This document shows positions 48,000 through 57,543 of a stretch of 64,000 nucleotides of DNA, one piece after another. This DNA is from Chryseolinea lacunae. Lineage in GTDB: Bacteria; Bacteroidota; Bacteroidia; Cytophagales; Cyclobacteriaceae. Within the stretch, counting starts at the first letter, position 1; each line of letters begins with the position of its first letter. The stretch spans positions 570,996 through 634,995 of the forward strand of contig NZ_JAERRB010000002.1 of the NCBI RefSeq assembly GCF_016735595.1, in the 5' to 3' direction. The notes beneath the pieces are model-generated. The model had not been told where the DNA came from, did not search any database, and saw only the letters and a program-made list of their open reading frames with translations. Made by a program: the position numbers and the translations under genes.

Positions 48000-50387
48000 T
48001 TACTCTGTGCGCAAGGCATCGGCCGGGTTGCTGAACGCCGCCTTGAGTGCCTGAAAGCTTATGGTGAGCAACGCAATGACAACCGATGCGGCACCGGCCA
48101 GCACAAAGATGCCCACACCGATGTGGATGCTATATTGAAAATCTTTCAACCACTGTGTCATCGCGGCATAGGCCACGCCGCTGGCCAGCACAAACGAAAT
48201 AAGGATGAGCACAATAAACTCAACCGACAGTTTGTAGAAGATGGTGGCGTTGCTGGCCCCAAGCACTTTGCGGATGCCGATTTCTTTTTTGCGTTGCTCT
48301 GCCGTGAAGGCCGACAAGGCAAACAAGCCCAACCCGGCAATCACCAGCGCGAGCACCGTGAAGTGCGTGAACATGTTGGCAAAGGCCTGCTCGTTGCGAT
48401 AGAGGTTGGCAAACTGTTCGTCGAGGAATGCATATTCATAGATAGTGCCCGGGTTAACTTTTTTCCAGGTCTGCTCCACAAAGGCCAGGGTAGCGGCTGC
48501 ATCGTCGGCTTTTATTTTGATGGCCATGGCGTTGTTGGTTTTGTTGTAGAGCATGAACATGGGCTCGAGTTTGTGGCGCACGGTGGCAAAGTGAAAATCC
48601 TTGACCACACCCACCACTGTGTAGGGCGTTTGATCGTTGACGGTGGCGCCCGTTTGCAGCGATATTTTTTTGCCCACGGCATCGTTCCATTTCAGCAGGC
48701 GCAGCATTTCTTCGTTCACGATCATGGAAAGCGAATCGTCGAAGTCGAGCGAAAAGTTTCTGCCGGCCGCCATCGTCATGTCCATGGTGGGAATAAAGTT
48801 TTCGTCGGCCACCATGATGCTGGCAATGATGTTGGTTTCGCTGGTGGACCCTTCGGGAAAGATGTTGGTGCGTCCCAGTTGCTGGCCGATGCGCGACGAT
48901 GAAGTTCCCACCGAAACCACATTTTGGTTTCGCATCAACTCTGTGCGAAGCGTCGTGGCCCGGGTCACTGCATCGCCGTTTTGTTGCATGGTGATGACCT
49001 GGTCGCGACTGTAGCCCAGGTCGGCATCATAGATGAAACGCATTTGCTGATACACAATGCCCGTGCCCACCATGAGCGCGATAGAAATCGTGAACTGCAA
49101 CACCACCAGGGCCTTGCGCAGGTGGATGCCTTTTGTTGAATTTTTGAACGAGCCCTTCAACACCAGGATCGGCTTGAACGACGACAACACAAACGCCGGA
49201 TACAACCCTGCAAGCAAGCCCACCACCAACACCAGCGTGCCGATAACGACAAGACTGAAGGGACGGAACAAAATGGCGGCATCGGCAAAACGTTGATAGG
49301 TGTTGTTCAACAACGGCACCGCCGCAAACACCACGGCAATGGCCAACAGGGCCGCCACGGCCGTGACCACAATCGACTCGGTGAGGTGCTGACCGATGAG
49401 TTGGTAGCGCACCGCGCCAATCACCTTGCGCATGCCCACTTCTTTGGCGCGACCCGCCGACTTGGCGGTGACGAGGTTCATAAAGTTTACGGCCGCCAAA
49501 ACGAGGATGAGCACGGCAATGGTAGAGAGCACGTATACATTCAGGATGTCGGATTTGTTGGCGTTGGTCTCGAACAGAATTTCTTTCGACTTAAGATGCA
49601 CATCGCTTAGCGGTTGAACGACGGGCGTAAAGAATTGATAGGCGTTGTTTTTCTTGGTGATGGCCTGCAGTTTGGCGTTGAGGTCGGGAACATTGGCGGG
49701 CTTGTCGAGCAGCAGATACGAGAAGGTGAAAATTCCCTGCCACGTTTGAAGTGCCTGTTGCAGACCGTCGTCGTTTTGGCCCGGCACCAGTGAGTGGAGC
49801 AAGTCGAATTGCAGGTGCGAATTTTTGGGAAGGTCGGCCATCACCGCCGTCACAAACAGGTCGGTGGTTTGAAAGAGTTTCACCGTTTTTCCAATAGCAT
49901 TTTCGTTGCCAAAGATTTTTTTGGCCAGGCTTTGGGTGATGACAATGGAGCCGGGTTTGTCGAGTGCACCTTTTGTTTGGCCTTCCACAATGTGGAAATC
50001 AAAGATGTCGAACACGCTGGGGTCTACGCGGAATGCGGCTTCACACTTCAGCATGTTGTCGCCATAGCGCAGGTCGTAGCGGCCGCCGCCGGTGAAGCGC
50101 ACGCTCTCCACCACCTCGGGCAACTCGTCTTTGGCGGTTGGTGCCAGCATCGGTTGGGTGACTCCCACATGCTTGCTGCTCACCCCTTCGGCGCTATCGA
50201 TGGTGAGGATGCGCACAATGCGGGCGTATTTATCGTGGAAGGTGTCGTAGGAAAGATCTTCTTCGATATAGAGATAGATCATCATGCTGGCGGCCAGGCC
50301 GAAGGTGAGGCCTAAAACCTTGATCAGGGAATAACCTTTTTGTTTCAGAAGGTTGCGTAGGCCGATGATGAAGTAGCTTTTGAACAT
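48000..50387 (-). CDS. MacB/FtsX-type ABC transporter permease (1)
   Basis: 795 residues with the duplicated permease layout: TM1 at about 20-42, a large periplasmic MacB_PCD domain (45-240), three TM helices with the FtsX motif RAKEVGMRKVIGAVRYQLIG (about 315-400), TM at ~430, a second periplasmic domain, then three TM helices with RKKEIGIRKVLGASNATIFY. Such mechanotransmission permeases work with a separate MacB-like ATPase in export or envelope signalling. No ATPase gene is next to it. It is one of three related permease genes within 9 kb. Confidence 0.93.
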   Translation of the reverse strand: MFKSYFIIGLRNLLKQKGYSLIKVLGLTFGLAASMMIYLYIEEDLSYDTFHDKYARIVRILTIDSAEGVSSKHVGVTQPMLAPTAKDELPEVVESVRFTGGGRYDLRYGDNMLKCEAAFRVDPSVFDIFDFHIVEGQTKGALDKPGSIVITQSLAKKIFGNENAIGKTVKLFQTTDLFVTAVMADLPKNSHLQFDLLHSLVPGQNDDGLQQALQTWQGIFTFSYLLLDKPANVPDLNAKLQAITKKNNAYQFFTPVVQPLSDVHLKSKEILFETNANKSDILNVYVLSTIAVLILVLAAVNFMNLVTAKSAGRAKEVGMRKVIGAVRYQLIGQHLTESIVVTAVAALLAIAVVFAAVPLLNNTYQRFADAAILFRPFSLVVIGTLVLVVGLLAGLYPAFVLSSFKPILVLKGSFKNSTKGIHLRKALVVLQFTISIALMVGTGIVYQQMRFIYDADLGYSRDQVITMQQNGDAVTRATTLRTELMRNQNVVSVGTSSSRIGQQLGRTNIFPEGSTSETNIIASIMVADENFIPTMDMTMAAGRNFSLDFDDSLSMIVNEEMLRLLKWNDAVGKKISLQTGATVNDQTPYTVVGVVKDFHFATVRHKLEPMFMLYNKTNNAMAIKIKADDAAATLAFVEQTWKKVNPGTIYEYAFLDEQFANLYRNEQAFANMFTHFTVLALVIAGLGLFALSAFTAEQRKKEIGIRKVLGASNATIFYKLSVEFIVLILISFVLASGVAYAAMTQWLKDFQYSIHIGVGIFVLAGAASVVIALLTISFQALKAAFSNPADALRTE

Positions 50388-50711
50388 ACGATTAGCGGAT
50401 TAGTTAGACCGTGTCAATTCAATTCCAATGCCATTGCTAAAACCTCGAATTCAGCGCTGAATGCGCGAACGTGTTCTTTCGGGGTGAGCGTTCGCGTGCA
50501 ATGTTGTCCGGCGGCGGTCGTAGAATGTTGCAACAGCGACCAAAATGATCGTGTCGCAGAGGAACAAATGTGATCGGAAGTGCGTAAATTGAAATACACA
50601 CCCAGACCGCGTTAGCCGGCAAGTAAAAATACATTTTCCCGCCGTGTTATTCATCGTCCTATCAGATGAGTAGTTTGTAGGTATTGGCTTGATACTGACA
50701 AAACTCAACAT
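50388..50711. other. Intergenic region with a hairpin, no gene seen
   Basis: 324 bp between divergent genes. Three overlapping minus-strand frames of 61-86 codons show no protein-like text. A hairpin with arms GCGCGAACG and CGTTCGCGT (50463-50497) is visible. Promoters for both genes should lie here; TAGTTTG at ~50667 is close to a -7 box but lacks one base. Confidence 0.4.
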
Positions 50712-51260
50712 ATGAAAGGTTTATCTGTACTGGTCACGATCATCATAGTGATGGCCATGGCCGCATGCGACACGCCCACCGTTCCGGAAGACGACAACAC
50801 TTCGGCCGTGGGTGAAGAAAACAAAGCAATCGTGGATAAATATATTCAAGCCAGTCTCACTGGCGACGTAGGCACCATGGAACAATTTATGGCCCCGAAC
50901 TTCAAAGACCACGGCCCCGTGAAAGGCGACACCACCAGCAGATCGCGCTACCTCGAGCGAACCCAAAAAAACTGGCAGGAAACCTTTGCCAGCATGAAAT
51001 ACAATCGCATCTCCGCCCTGGCCCACACCGAAGAAGCCGGTCCCCTCAAAGGCGACTGGGTGCTGGAGTGGGGCACGTTGGGCGTGACCTACAAAAACGG
51101 GCGCCCTCCGGTGTCGATAAAGATTCACGTCGTGTATAAAATCAAGGACGGGAAAATTGTTTATTCCTCGTCCTACTACAACGAAGCCGACGCCCTCAAA
51201 CAACAGGGCTATGCCTTTGTGCTGAAAGACGAACCCGTGAAAGAGAAAGTGATCGACTAG
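50712..51260 (+). CDS. SnoaL/NTF2-like lipoprotein
   Basis: 182 residues. Lipoprotein signal ending MAMAACDTP. The mature part has the cone-shaped NTF2 fold pattern: helix AIVDKYIQASLTGDVGTMEQ, FMAPNFKDHGP with the His often seen in SnoaL cyclases, helix RYLERTQKNWQETFASM, and strands GDWVLEWGTLGVTYKNG, IKIHVVYKIKDGKIVYSSSY. Members bind small hydrophobic ligands or catalyse ring reactions; many exported versions are uncharacterised. It is followed by a terminator. Confidence 0.85.
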   Translation: MKGLSVLVTIIIVMAMAACDTPTVPEDDNTSAVGEENKAIVDKYIQASLTGDVGTMEQFMAPNFKDHGPVKGDTTSRSRYLERTQKNWQETFASMKYNRISALAHTEEAGPLKGDWVLEWGTLGVTYKNGRPPVSIKIHVVYKIKDGKIVYSSSYYNEADALKQQGYAFVLKDEPVKEKVID

Positions 51261-51292
51261 TACACATCACGCGTTTGCGCGACATTTTTTTA

Positions 51293-51341
51293 ATGCGCCA
51301 TGAAGCCGCTGAACAACGGCTGTGCATGGCGTATTTTTTTT
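51293..51341 (+). terminator. Terminator after the SnoaL-like lipoprotein gene
   Basis: ATGCGCCATG and CATGGCGTAT arms with a further inner AGCCG/CGGCT pairing, followed by a T-run. Confidence 0.75.
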
Positions 51342-51436
51342 GCCCTTTGAAACTAAACCGGGCGTGTCCACATCGAAAGGGCGTGGTCTTTGCAGTATGC
51401 GGAATCGCCGTACCTTTGGCGCAAGGTCAACCCCAC

Positions 51437-52090
51437 ATGTCCGTCACCATGAATTGTATGTCGTCTGTTTTTTTTCGAAAAGTTTTTCTCTGTGTTTTGT
51501 TCTCCCTGGCGGGATGGATGGCCGTTGCCCAGGCCTACAAAGCCGAAGAATTCCAGGCCACAAAGCTGAAGGCGCGTTATGGTGCCATGATCGTATACAA
51601 CGGGCGCACCAATGCCTTTTCGTTTCGCATCGCGGCCGACTCTATCGGCACCCCCGAAAATCCGAACTTCCTGTGGGTGGATGGAAAACTGCTTCAGGCC
51701 ACCATCATTCCCTTCGTGCAAAAAGCAAACTATGCCGACCTTGATGAAGCGGAACAAAAACGTTTGTTGGAAGCCTACCGGAAATACGAACAATCGTATT
51801 TCGAAAAAGAACTGAACGCCAAGCTCAAAACCAAGGCGGAGTTTATCACCCTCAACCACAAAACCATGTTGTTGTGGACCATCGAAATGCCCAAAGACTC
51901 GGGCAACCTCTCCAAACAGTTTTTCATTTTCACCATCTGCTTCGACCAGATGCTCACCTTCAACATGCCAGTCGAAAAAGGCCAGGACGAAGTGGGCGTG
52001 AAAGACGTGCTGACGCGCACGGCCGAAAGCCTGGAACTGAGTTATGGGAAACTATACGATCTTAATAAATTATACTACGAACTGAAGTAG
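51437..52090 (+). CDS. Uncharacterised exported protein
   Basis: 217 residues from ATG 51437; ATGs at 51449 and 51458 are also possible, and the frame is open further upstream through the terminator, which cannot be coding. A signal peptide (VFLCVLFSLAGWMAVAQA) precedes a charged alpha/beta protein: KARYGAMIVYNGRTNAFSFR, then NPNFLWVDGKLLQATIIPFV and a long basic helix (KRLLEAYRKYEQSYFEKELN). It ends with ESLELSYGKLYDLNKLYYEL. I do not recognise the family. It is convergent with the second permease gene. Confidence 0.7.
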   Translation: MSVTMNCMSSVFFRKVFLCVLFSLAGWMAVAQAYKAEEFQATKLKARYGAMIVYNGRTNAFSFRIAADSIGTPENPNFLWVDGKLLQATIIPFVQKANYADLDEAEQKRLLEAYRKYEQSYFEKELNAKLKTKAEFITLNHKTMLLWTIEMPKDSGNLSKQFFIFTICFDQMLTFNMPVEKGQDEVGVKDVLTRTAESLELSYGKLYDLNKLYYELK

Positions 52091-52123
52091 TCTGCGAAGT
52101 TCTATCCCGCGTCAGCGGTTCCA

Positions 52124-54481
52124 TCATTCGCTGCGCAACGATTTCACCGGGTTGGCTTTGGCTGCTTTCACGGCCTGAAAGATCACCGTCACCAACGCGA
52201 GCAACAGCGTCAGCACACCCGAGCCTGCAATGATCCACCACGAAATGGAGATGCGGTAGTCATAGTCCGCCAGCCATTGATTCATGAACCACCATCCCAA
52301 TGGCGCGGCGAACACAAAGGCCAGCAGGATGAGGCGTGTGAAGTCGGTCGACAACAGCACCACCACATTCGAGATGGTGGCACCCAACACCTTTCGGATG
52401 CCGATTTCTTTGGTGCGCTGCTCGGCCGTGAACGCCGCCAGCCCAAACAATCCCAGACACGAAATGAGAATGGCCAACCCGGCAAACACATTGGCCAAAC
52501 GACCGATGCGCTGCATGTCGGTGAACTTGCGATTAAATTCGTCTTCGGTGAATTGGTAAAGGAATGGATAGGCCGGGTTATATTTTTTGAACACGCCTTC
52601 AATGCGCGTCATGGATTGCCCTATGGGTTGTGAAGCCGAGAGGCGCACCGTCACGTCCGTTACCCATCCCGGATCGTAGACCACGATGGTGGGATCTACG
52701 GGCCGATGCGGATAGGCCATTATCACGTCTTCGGTCACACCAACGACGGTGTAGGTGCGATCGCCTGTGGTGAGCTTTTCGCCAATGGGATTTTTGAAGC
52801 CGATATAGTCGCGCGCGGTTTCGTTGATGATGATGGAGAGCGAATCGTTTACGGTGGGAGAGAAGTCGCGCCCTTGCAACATTTTTACATGAAGCGTTTT
52901 TGTGTAGTCATAGTCCGTGCCCACCACGGCAAACGACTTGCGTTGGTCTTCAAATTTTCCGGGCCACACCACGTCTACAAAACCATAGATGGAGGTGATG
53001 GGGCTCGATGATTTTGTGACCGACTCGGCCGCACCGCTGGCGAGCAAATCACGCTTGATGGCGTCAAAGTTTTTCGGGATGTCACCATTGGCACCGATGG
53101 TGATGAGGCGGTCCACATCGTAGCCGGTGGGCCGGGTGCGCAGGTGGTTAAGCTGTTGATAGATGACCGCGGTAGAAATGATGAGCACAATGGAGAAAAA
53201 GAATTGCCCGATCACCATCACTTTGCGCGGGGTGCTTCCATCCTTTCCGGTTTGAAGTCTTCCCTTCAGCACAGCCGCCGGCCGGAAAGAAGAAAGATAA
53301 AGTGCGGGATAACTGCCCGACAGAAATGCCGTGAACACAATCACACCAAACGACGCCAGCCACAACCAGGGATTGCCATAGTCGATGAACAAGGTTTTGT
53401 CGACCAGTAAATTGTAGAAGGGCAAAAGACTTTCGGCCAATCCCAGCGCAATCACAAACGCCAGCAGGGTAATAAAAAACGTTTCGCCCAGAAACTGGAA
53501 GATCAGGTCCTTGCGTCGCGAGCCAACACTTTTGCGAATGCCCACTTCGCGTGCCCGCCGTTCCGAACGCGCCGTGGCAAGGTTCATGAAGTTGATGCAG
53601 GCAATCACCAGAATGAAAATGGCAATGATGGTGAACATGCGCACATACACAATGGTGCCCGTGGCGCTCTTGCCTTCTTTGAACTCGCCATACAAACGCC
53701 ACCGTTCCATGGGCAGAAACGTGACCTCGGCCGTGGTGTTTGCTTCGTGTTTTTTGATGATGCCCTTCACCCGGTCTTCGATGGCCTGCGGGTCGGCGCC
53801 TTCTGCGAACTCCACATACATGTTGAACGAACTGTTGCCCCACTCGCTCAGTGCCGTCTTTGTCCAGGGTTCGCGAATCATGTAGGTCGAGAAGGGCAGG
53901 AGGCAGTCGAAAACAAACGTGGAATTGTTGGGAACATCTTTGATCACACCCGACACCTTCAGGTCCACGCGATCGTCTACACGCACCACCTTGCCCAGCG
54001 CCGGTTCGTTGCCAAACAGGGCGCGTGCCGTGCTCTCGGTAATCACTAGGGTGGAGGGATCGGTCAGTTGAGGGGCGGGCGGTCCTTGCACCACGGGAAA
54101 CGAAAACATGGTCAGAAAATCTTCGGCCACGTAGTAGCCGTGTTTATAGAATTTTTTATCACCAACGGTCAGCAGGTAGTCGCGGCCCCAGTCGGTAGGC
54201 ACCACGTGCGCGATGTCGCGTTCTTCTTTAAGGCCTTCCCACAAGCCGAGGGGAACGGCGCGTTGGGTTTGGATGCCCTGGTCGCCCAGTGCATTGATGT
54301 GCACGCGATAGAGCCGGTTTTTCTTTTCATGAAAGTTATCCCACGACCGCTCGTCGGCCACCCACAACAAAATGAAAATGGTGCAGACCATGCCGATGGA
54401 AAGGCCCGCGATGTTGATGAAGGAGTAGACTCCGTTTTTGAGGAGGCTTCTCAAAGCGATCACAAAATAACTTCGGAACAT
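52124..54481 (-). CDS. MacB/FtsX-type ABC transporter permease (2)
   Basis: 785 residues, same architecture as the neighbour at 48000: opening SYFVIALRSLLKNGVYSFIN, periplasmic MacB_PCD domain, TM block with RAREVGIRKSVGSRRKDLIF, a second periplasmic domain and a last TM block with RTKEIGIRKVLGATISNVVV, ending AAKANPVKSLRSE. The recurring ending (ANPVKSLRxE) is common to this permease family in Bacteroidota. No ATP-binding partner adjacent. Its stop faces the small exported protein gene; upstream, at 16 bp, ends the third permease gene on the same strand, so 2 and 3 are an operon. Confidence 0.93.
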   Translation of the reverse strand: MFRSYFVIALRSLLKNGVYSFINIAGLSIGMVCTIFILLWVADERSWDNFHEKKNRLYRVHINALGDQGIQTQRAVPLGLWEGLKEERDIAHVVPTDWGRDYLLTVGDKKFYKHGYYVAEDFLTMFSFPVVQGPPAPQLTDPSTLVITESTARALFGNEPALGKVVRVDDRVDLKVSGVIKDVPNNSTFVFDCLLPFSTYMIREPWTKTALSEWGNSSFNMYVEFAEGADPQAIEDRVKGIIKKHEANTTAEVTFLPMERWRLYGEFKEGKSATGTIVYVRMFTIIAIFILVIACINFMNLATARSERRAREVGIRKSVGSRRKDLIFQFLGETFFITLLAFVIALGLAESLLPFYNLLVDKTLFIDYGNPWLWLASFGVIVFTAFLSGSYPALYLSSFRPAAVLKGRLQTGKDGSTPRKVMVIGQFFFSIVLIISTAVIYQQLNHLRTRPTGYDVDRLITIGANGDIPKNFDAIKRDLLASGAAESVTKSSSPITSIYGFVDVVWPGKFEDQRKSFAVVGTDYDYTKTLHVKMLQGRDFSPTVNDSLSIIINETARDYIGFKNPIGEKLTTGDRTYTVVGVTEDVIMAYPHRPVDPTIVVYDPGWVTDVTVRLSASQPIGQSMTRIEGVFKKYNPAYPFLYQFTEDEFNRKFTDMQRIGRLANVFAGLAILISCLGLFGLAAFTAEQRTKEIGIRKVLGATISNVVVLLSTDFTRLILLAFVFAAPLGWWFMNQWLADYDYRISISWWIIAGSGVLTLLLALVTVIFQAVKAAKANPVKSLRSE

Positions 54482-54497
54482 AAGAGGTTCGTTTTTT

Positions 54498-56924
54498 TTA
54501 TTCGTTTCGAAGAGCCTTCACCGGGTTGGCCACGGCGGCGCGCACCGATTCAAAGCTCACCGTAGCTAACGCGACAAACAACGCCGCAAGCCCGCTGTAG
54601 ATAAAGATCGTGAAATCTATGGGCGCCTTATATTCAAAACCTTTCAGCCACTGCGACATGGCATACCACGCTATGGGCACGGCAATCACAAACGCGATGA
54701 CCACCAGCTTCACAAACTCTTTCGACATCAACGTCACAATCTGGCTCACGTCGGCACCAAGCACCTTGCGCACACCAATTTCCTTGAAGCGACGCTCGGC
54801 CATAAAGGTTGACAAACCATAGAGTCCCAGACACGAAATGAGCATGGCCAACGCCGTGAAGCTTGTGATGATGGACGCCACCTTGCGATCTTCTTCATAG
54901 TTCTTGCGGATGGAATCGTCGAGAAACGTATACTCAAACGGCGTGTCGCTGTTGGTGCTCTTCCAGATCTTTTCGACGGAGGCAATCACATCTTTGAAAT
55001 GGGCCGCGTCTACTTTCAGAATCACAAAGTCGTAGGAGCGGTCTTCTGGTGCCATGCGAAAGAGGAGCGGCCGGATTTTTTCTTTAAGCGAACTCTGGTG
55101 ATAGTCTTCCATCACCCCAACAATGTGGAACGTGGATTTTTCTCCCTGCCATTCCGTGAACACGTCCTGCCCCACGGCTTTGTCCGGATCGAACCCGATC
55201 GCTTTGGCACCGGTGCGGTTGATGATGATGTTGCCGTTGCTTTCGGTTGCGCGGTGTTCGCTGAACGAGCGGCCGGCCACCATTTTAATGCCCAGCAATT
55301 CCAGGTAGCCATGACTCACATAGTTGTTCAAATGATCGACTGCCTTTTCCATGTTGGCGCCTTGCGGATAGATGGAGAAGTCAGACCAGATTTGTGACCC
55401 GGGCAAATAGTCGGTGGCCGCCACACTTTGCACATGGGCTGCGCGACGAAGTTCGTTTTGAAGCGCGTCGGCATTTTTCGACGCCGAGGCTGTGCGTAAC
55501 GGCAGCACAATTTTGGCGTCGGCGTTGAAGCCAAGATTTTTGTTTTCGATATAACGCAGCTGACTGCCGATGATGAGCATGCCACACACCAGCGCGATGC
55601 CGATCATGAACTGAAACACCACCAGCGACTGCCGCAGCAGGCCCGAGCCACCGCTCAACGAAATCTTGCCCTTCAACACTTGCGCCGGCTGAAACGACGA
55701 AAGGTAGAACGCCGGATAACTTCCGGCCACAAGACCCGTCACCAGCGTGAGGCCCACCAGCGAAGCGATCATATACCACACGTTGTCCGTGCCAAGTGTG
55801 ATGCTTTTTCCCGTGAGGTTGTTAAAGAACGGCAGCGCCAGTTGCACCAGCACAAGGCTGAGCAAAATAGAGATAAGCACAATTACCATGGCCTCGCCAA
55901 GAATCTGTCCGATAAGCGAACTGCGGAATGCCCCCATGGCTTTGCGCAACCCAATCTCGCCCGCGCGCTTTGTGGCCTTCGCTGTGGACAGGTTCATGAA
56001 GTTGATGCAGGCGATGAGCAGAATGAACACCGCGATCGATGCAATGATATAGATATAGATAATGCGCGGACTCTTACCCACCTCCGACCGCAAGTAAATA
56101 TCTTTCACCGGTTCGATCGACAACGTTTTGAACAGGCCAAGCGCTTTCATGTCTTCGGCTCCGTGCTTCACCAGCACTTCGTTCATTTTTTTCTCCACCG
56201 CCTTCACGTCATGTCCGGGGGTGAGTCTCAAATAGGAGGGCACAAAGTTTTGTCCGGCCCACTCGTCCTGGGCATCCGGCGAGCGCATATATTCGGCCCA
56301 GCCCGAACTGGTCATGGAGATGAAGAAGTGCGGCATCACGTGGCTCTTGTGCGAATCGTCGAACACGCCCGTGATTTTGAAATCGCCCGCAGGTCCGCCA
56401 AGGCTCACGCTGATCATCTTGTTGAGCGCCTCGCTTGAGCCAAACAGTTTGTGGGCCATGGTTTTTGAAATCACCACGCTGTTGGCATCGGTGAGTGCTT
56501 TCGCGGGATTGCCTTCGAGCAACGAATAGGCGAGCACATCAAAAAGGGTGGAGTCGGCCAGGTAGCCGTCGCTTTCATAGAAGATGTTGTCTTCGTAGCG
56601 GATCAGGCTTTGGGTAGCACCGGGCGGATTGAGCAGGCGCGTGGCCGACACCACTTCCGGAATCTCGTCGCGCAACGCCATGGCAATGGGCGGAGAGGCC
56701 GTGCCCGATTCGTCAATGCCCATGTCGCCCTGAAAGTGTGTGACGATGCGATACAGGTTGTCGCGGTCGGCAAGGTGCGTATCTACCTTAAATTCGTCTT
56801 CGATATAGAAAGCCAAAAGCAGACAGCACGCCACCCCAAGCGAAAGACCAAAAATGTTGATGAACGAATAGGCCTTGTTCCGACTGATGTTGCGTAGTGC
56901 GATCTTGATATAGTTCCTGAGCAT
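54498..56924 (-). CDS. MacB/FtsX-type ABC transporter permease (3)
   Basis: 808 residues from ATG 56924 (opening LRNYIKIALRNISRNKAYSF), chosen because all relatives begin with this amphipathic stretch; an upstream in-frame start would add 23 residues. Two FtsX blocks are seen: RAGEIGLRKAMGAFRSSLIG and RFKEIGVRKVLGADVSQIVT. It ends VANPVKALRNE. First gene of an operon with permease 2 (16 bp apart). With permease 1 this makes three paralogues that are well diverged from each other, so they probably serve different substrates or signals. Confidence 0.93.
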   Translation of the reverse strand: MLRNYIKIALRNISRNKAYSFINIFGLSLGVACCLLLAFYIEDEFKVDTHLADRDNLYRIVTHFQGDMGIDESGTASPPIAMALRDEIPEVVSATRLLNPPGATQSLIRYEDNIFYESDGYLADSTLFDVLAYSLLEGNPAKALTDANSVVISKTMAHKLFGSSEALNKMISVSLGGPAGDFKITGVFDDSHKSHVMPHFFISMTSSGWAEYMRSPDAQDEWAGQNFVPSYLRLTPGHDVKAVEKKMNEVLVKHGAEDMKALGLFKTLSIEPVKDIYLRSEVGKSPRIIYIYIIASIAVFILLIACINFMNLSTAKATKRAGEIGLRKAMGAFRSSLIGQILGEAMVIVLISILLSLVLVQLALPFFNNLTGKSITLGTDNVWYMIASLVGLTLVTGLVAGSYPAFYLSSFQPAQVLKGKISLSGGSGLLRQSLVVFQFMIGIALVCGMLIIGSQLRYIENKNLGFNADAKIVLPLRTASASKNADALQNELRRAAHVQSVAATDYLPGSQIWSDFSIYPQGANMEKAVDHLNNYVSHGYLELLGIKMVAGRSFSEHRATESNGNIIINRTGAKAIGFDPDKAVGQDVFTEWQGEKSTFHIVGVMEDYHQSSLKEKIRPLLFRMAPEDRSYDFVILKVDAAHFKDVIASVEKIWKSTNSDTPFEYTFLDDSIRKNYEEDRKVASIITSFTALAMLISCLGLYGLSTFMAERRFKEIGVRKVLGADVSQIVTLMSKEFVKLVVIAFVIAVPIAWYAMSQWLKGFEYKAPIDFTIFIYSGLAALFVALATVSFESVRAAVANPVKALRNE

Positions 56925-57064
56925 GATGCGGTTAGTTTTTGCGAGATACCGGGCACGTTCCAAGATCAGTGCCAGTCCGCCATATCGCCCCACAGGGGCT
57001 GCAATGCTGCAATTTTCATTTTATTCACGATCAATACCGAACGCAGGTGTCCGCATCCGGCCGC

Positions 57065-57442
57065 TCAGGAAAGCCGTCGCTGGGTGACCCACCACTGGTT
57101 TCCGAAGGGATCGGCAAAGCCGGCGCTGCGGCCATATTCGCGGTCGCCCGGTTCCTGCAGCGAGGTGCCGCCGTGGGCCAGGCCTTTTGCATAGAGGTCG
57201 TCGGCCGATTCCACCATAACAAACATGCCTGCGGGAAATGGTGGGTAGGTGTCGGTGGCTTCTGTGAACATAACCACCGCTTTGCCGATGCTGAACTCGG
57301 CGTGCATCACGGTGCCGTCGTCGCGCTTGCCGGCATATTGTTCCGTGGCGTTGAACACATTTTTAAGAAAAGTGATGAACCTGGCGGTGTCTTTAATGAC
57401 CAGGTAGGGCATGATGGGCAAATAGTAGTCCGGTGTTTTCAT
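57065..57442 (-). CDS. VOC-family (glyoxalase/bleomycin-resistance-like) protein
   Basis: 125 residues from ATG 57442; the upstream start would add 22 residues lacking similarity. The two beta-alpha-beta-beta-beta modules are clear: MPYLVIKDTARFITFLKNVF and MHAEFSIGKAVVMFTEATD in the first, GMFVMVESADDLYAKGLAHG and SAGFADPFGNQWWVTQR in the second. The family, close to PhnB-like members, binds a metal or an antibiotic; the actual ligand is unknown. It lies ~100 bp downstream of the AraC-type gene on the same strand and may be its target. Confidence 0.9.
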   Translation of the reverse strand: MKTPDYYLPIMPYLVIKDTARFITFLKNVFNATEQYAGKRDDGTVMHAEFSIGKAVVMFTEATDTYPPFPAGMFVMVESADDLYAKGLAHGGTSLQEPGDREYGRSAGFADPFGNQWWVTQRRLS

Positions 57443-57543
57443 AAAGATGATACTGGTGTTTAATGAAACTGCGGGCAACGATGTGTTGCTCGTTACGCGA
57501 AGTAACATCAGAGGGTGCTATCAGAAATTGTAAAAATGCGACA

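Noticed and set aside
50414-50711. Overlapping minus-strand frames of 61-86 codons as small genes
   Set aside because: Three frames overlap with similar length, none protein-like; probably chance in a gap without stops.
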